Positions 30,401 to 31,374 of a DNA stretch of 31,374 bases are shown here, piece after piece; within the stretch, counting starts at the first letter, position 1, and every line of letters starts with the position of its first letter. Location of the stretch: positions 1 to 31,374 of the IMG/VR virus record IMGVR_UViG_3300043775_000010, one strand, 5' to 3'. Below the pieces are notes generated by a model. It was not told where the DNA came from. It did not search any database and worked only from the letters and a program-made list of their open reading frames with translations. Made by a program: the position numbers and the translations under genes. The DNA comes from a virus.

Positions 30401-31374
30401 AACGCTTTTCAAACGACATGTTCTACATCCCGTTCTATCGGGCGATGGAAGATGGCCAACTCGAATCCATCCGTACGGCGTCACGCCTGTCCAATCAGCA
30501 GTTTTCCAAGATGCTCAAAGGCCAAAGCGACAAGCCGTTTGGCGACCTGATGGAGAACACCTTGCGCAACTGGAGCCACATCCTGTCTGCGTCCATGAAG
30601 AACTTAGCGTCTAACACTATCTTGGAAGATGCCCGCGAGCAGGCTGTTGTTGTGCCTGCGCTCAAGCCCGGCATGGAGTGGAGGACTGATGCGGACGGTA
30701 AGAATGGCCGCGTGGTTAACTCTATTACGGGCAACATAGTTGGCGACGGCAAGCTAGTTCAGGTTCGCGCAAACGCAGCCGGCGAAGATGAGTTGGTATC
30801 CATGACCGAGTCCAAGCCAGGTTCCAAAGATATCGTCAAGACGCAGGTCGATGGCGTGACCACCTATCACCATATCAATGACCCGCTGTTGCTTGAGTCG
30901 ATTGGCATGATTACAGAGCTAGGCCCACGCGGCCTTGCTGTGGATATCATGCGGCCATTCAAAGACCTGTTGCGCTTTGGTGTGACGATGTCTCCTACAT
31001 TCAAGGCATACAACTTAATCAGGGAATCCATCCAGTCTGCCGCACTGTCGGACTTGAGTGGCAACCTTGTGAAGAACGTGTATAGCGGCCTGTATGACTC
31101 AGGCAGGGGCTCTCCAATCTACAGATCAGCATTGGCTGGCGGCGCTGTATTTAACTTTGGCACAGTGCTAGAGGGTGATCGTGCGCAAGCAATTAAAAAG
31201 TTGATTGATCGCGGTGTAGACGAGGCCACTATTCTTGATACTCCCGAAAAGGTCAAGAGCATGTTTACTAAGTCGTGGCGCTATTACGAGGACTTGGGTA
31301 ACAAGGCTGAGAATGCAAACAGGATTGCCCTGTACAAGCAATTGATGGAGAGCGGTAAGACTCACTTGGAAGCA
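24484..31374 (+). CDS. Giant polyvalent protein (3' partial)
   Basis: The frame is open from ATG 24484 (AGGA at 24473-24476) to the window end, giving at least 2297 residues. N-terminal MRIYSVQGPDGRIYDVEGPD precedes a hydrophobic region (residues about 115-185) and long charged helices. A GNAT-like domain lies near 885-970, with R908-K-Q-G-K-A913 as acetyl-CoA loop. A DUF5710-like segment (VPFKDKDFVKARGAKWDAD) is near 1063-1081. A zinc-metallopeptidase motif HELGH (H1606-H1610) follows, with possible third ligand E1682 in FAEWYADQ. From about 2129 an LPD38-like domain (FKAYNLIRESIQSAALS) runs to the cut end. In established work on polyvalent proteins, such fusions are packaged and injected with DNA to act in the host. 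This is the last gene of the ejection set. Confidence 0.8.
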   Translation, partial: MRIYSVQGPDGRIYDVEGPDDASEGALIASVKRHVAAQAAAPKPESGFIAASKAGLASLKSDIAALAGRTGLMDEAAANKYIQEQEAYRQKTFKPTETFGEAPVTKALELFGGSLPYMAAPVAAGVGALAAPSAAIVAPIAAGLTSAAQFTGSNLSRQMAEGKTLGQTELGSAAAAAIPQAALDVFAFRLLPGIRGIFAAAGKEVPEKLLLDATKQSVGKITADYTLATGKAAGMEGLTEAGQQVLERLQAGLAINDEKARDEYFDSFVGGAVLGGALAPAGRYVERSREQGKEQAAQRAESKRLADEARAIQAAEDAKAQELLAAGQRREAAMERARNMPGFTGVTDPNAELLSAARDQREAEAAALEQARLEKIQEVEATQFHADPLENQRRKTAELAKLGEMPEVQEPAPPIEIITPEQQAQMKAAEIQGRMAEAPGFTGGPGGINELMMRNVRESQADQERQQKVDLQAKVDEIRNTEYSSDPIQNVMLQQKEFEKLGFMPYVPIETQLGMTPEGKEPAAPKAAAAPKGVSKAQLPIKEEPVSEEVVKPTETEPMDERQRILAERADAVAKMTMMREENKGNVPSLRSKAGKEYATLQERAKELSIRLMSKEPPEFQEATPTEGKPMPVSKEFEAETAQMLKESKGITAAMNKEKRGSWSLWQALRGTLDPSEVNDISPDKEYRLLRAKAGRRGAILDDVVADGKLDEFLPYNNRHDNPGFDLKDAVEHVKEKLRRKDYLTEETNQALRELGYAKDEIEKQIDLHLGLKDINYELQIASDEQREIDLAAEKAPAKGEERAAAPSERAKAEPAEREVKPEKLSDFLDQEGFERLHVPRVKEQPNPRVYVDKGGQWHPTWEKDGVRIALGQGRVIYAEPGKRDVGVFQGEPEDIVIESLMVDPEARKQGKAAAALKTLMDIADKKGQTLYVEPTPLEAGAMDLAQLVSFYKKAGFEQQEAGYDKVLVRKPVTEEFKLKTETADEVRAKQAEAEKRAAAEEKAFKEEEAKAKADAEVGEFTLTGSNRPADVAASQGQKDIFAAPEEKKPEPKAEPQEDRTYLFVPFKDKDFVKARGAKWDADKKLWYATPIETGTAKGEINLALKRFIPSKDSTTRDKAMVEAAALNETKATGKEHKAVKIPESDGYAVANEKGEFLNKAIYREQERFGKKPEEPKAEKELPPVLPIPDDYKPIRGRHPQVVMAARELAAGRINKAQYDKYVDAYKPIGKVPNPEPPLTTDAMAKVLNKAQKEKINPVIPAGTKVGLRMDINALNRGDALGINGSVVAIHPENDPSSPIGYASAAHITDVQFVIRSEKAAMKIAMGKDTKKPQQTAEGIWKPASPGKVYADVLKHLNDPAWTQVSLDPLRHSYFYDRETRKPVLSADEVFQIGRFLLAKNVKFGEREDFMYMKDMVERNATPAQIKEKDDSVKQFGGDVIYQDGDIGVYRNFNLNYEPIYRAFKKDNRILVNIEDYTGKIFSEKEKTQIKDAIDKWKAEDAARYKNDPFVKFDQDGVAFSQSISPEIAGIFAGWKKMLKLDNNIYLTTVEDTAANRLMFTGEQATIGAGSLHEAGGYAQRLKNGDYVIAFKPKQSKARLLEVLAHELGHIHEKEVFNDASKSTKDAIKVAYSDWLKKTKGMSASEYVQELRARATGKTTVAPDMPIENVSNYQQYWSSFAEWYADQVSKWATTQQKPLTVVEKFFAKLGAAMKAFYAKLRGSKYLPNETLKKYLDRVTDAAIDATPDTSMQMPLVSDQMELNFMKETIKAKAQEVLQTRAPMNVKAFEGLDEDVVADVNKNFFAPNLTIIDRMEQNKGRAFEWLAQKTVDEFRSAKTYSPMGHMQATLSKDTGGALENLLYHGHVTMNQGALDVIADENKKGFIDSVKPLGQELDRWQVWMALSREANLPDEKRSSRLDDLVAKKNDFVKGTINGRPRAEVYEQARRDVMALNRSVLNVALMNGLIDRQAYQRFSNDMFYIPFYRAMEDGQLESIRTASRLSNQQFSKMLKGQSDKPFGDLMENTLRNWSHILSASMKNLASNTILEDAREQAVVVPALKPGMEWRTDADGKNGRVVNSITGNIVGDGKLVQVRANAAGEDELVSMTESKPGSKDIVKTQVDGVTTYHHINDPLLLESIGMITELGPRGLAVDIMRPFKDLLRFGVTMSPTFKAYNLIRESIQSAALSDLSGNLVKNVYSGLYDSGRGSPIYRSALAGGAVFNFGTVLEGDRAQAIKKLIDRGVDEATILDTPEKVKSMFTKSWRYYEDLGNKAENANRIALYKQLMESGKTHLEA

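Overview
The window is a tightly packed block of virion-structure, host-recognition and lysis genes from a tailed bacteriophage, truncated at both ends. Every convincing gene reads left to right. Stops and starts mostly overlap (ATGA, TAATG) or are separated by only a Shine-Dalgarno sequence. There is a Mu gpT-like major capsid protein, an SU10-type adaptor, a connector and a nozzle-like protein, and no tape-measure or sheath gene. This suggests a short-tailed (podovirus-like) phage. No integrase, repressor, terminase, portal, polymerase, tRNA or host gene is present. The bacterial host cannot be read from the sequence; the gene style recalls uncultured freshwater phages of Gram-negative bacteria, and that is inference only.

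Layout. 1-2361: head proteins (partial capsid-associated protein, major capsid protein, two further virion-type proteins) separated by two hairpin terminators and a structured RNA leader. 2354-3639: small, mostly lysine-rich proteins plus a small membrane protein. 3639-7152: connector, zinc-ribbon protein, two more small proteins, SU10-type adaptor and two beta-rich minor structural proteins. 7162-14292: an attenuator-like element, then the host-recognition block: a 74-aa protein, a 1584-aa repetitive fibre/adhesin, a 439-aa tail fibre and a glycine-rich tip protein. 14296-16812: two coiled-coil membrane proteins, a 2OG-Fe(II) oxygenase, a 3TM holin, a second small membrane protein and an M15 peptidase endolysin. 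16815-24467: nozzle-like tail protein, C1q/TNF-like protein, two GNAT-like proteins and three low-complexity proteins that look like ejection (internal virion) proteins. 24484 to the end: a giant multidomain polyvalent protein of at least 2297 residues (GNAT, DUF5710-like, HExxH metallopeptidase and LPD38-like regions) that runs off the window.

The most striking item is non-coding. The 130-base gap after the capsid gene holds a terminator followed by three stems of 8, 7 and 7 bp that interlock as two consecutive pseudoknots. Each new 5' strand lies exactly 2 nt before the previous stem's 3' strand, and the last stem abuts the Shine-Dalgarno of the next gene. A second gap at 7162-7195 has three mutually complementary segments arranged like a terminator/anti-terminator. 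Other notable items are a 14-copy 60-nt protein repeat in the large fibre, a plug-in domain shared by the connector and nozzle proteins, a short GG motif recurring in many otherwise unrelated proteins, and a probable ATT start codon at 14296.
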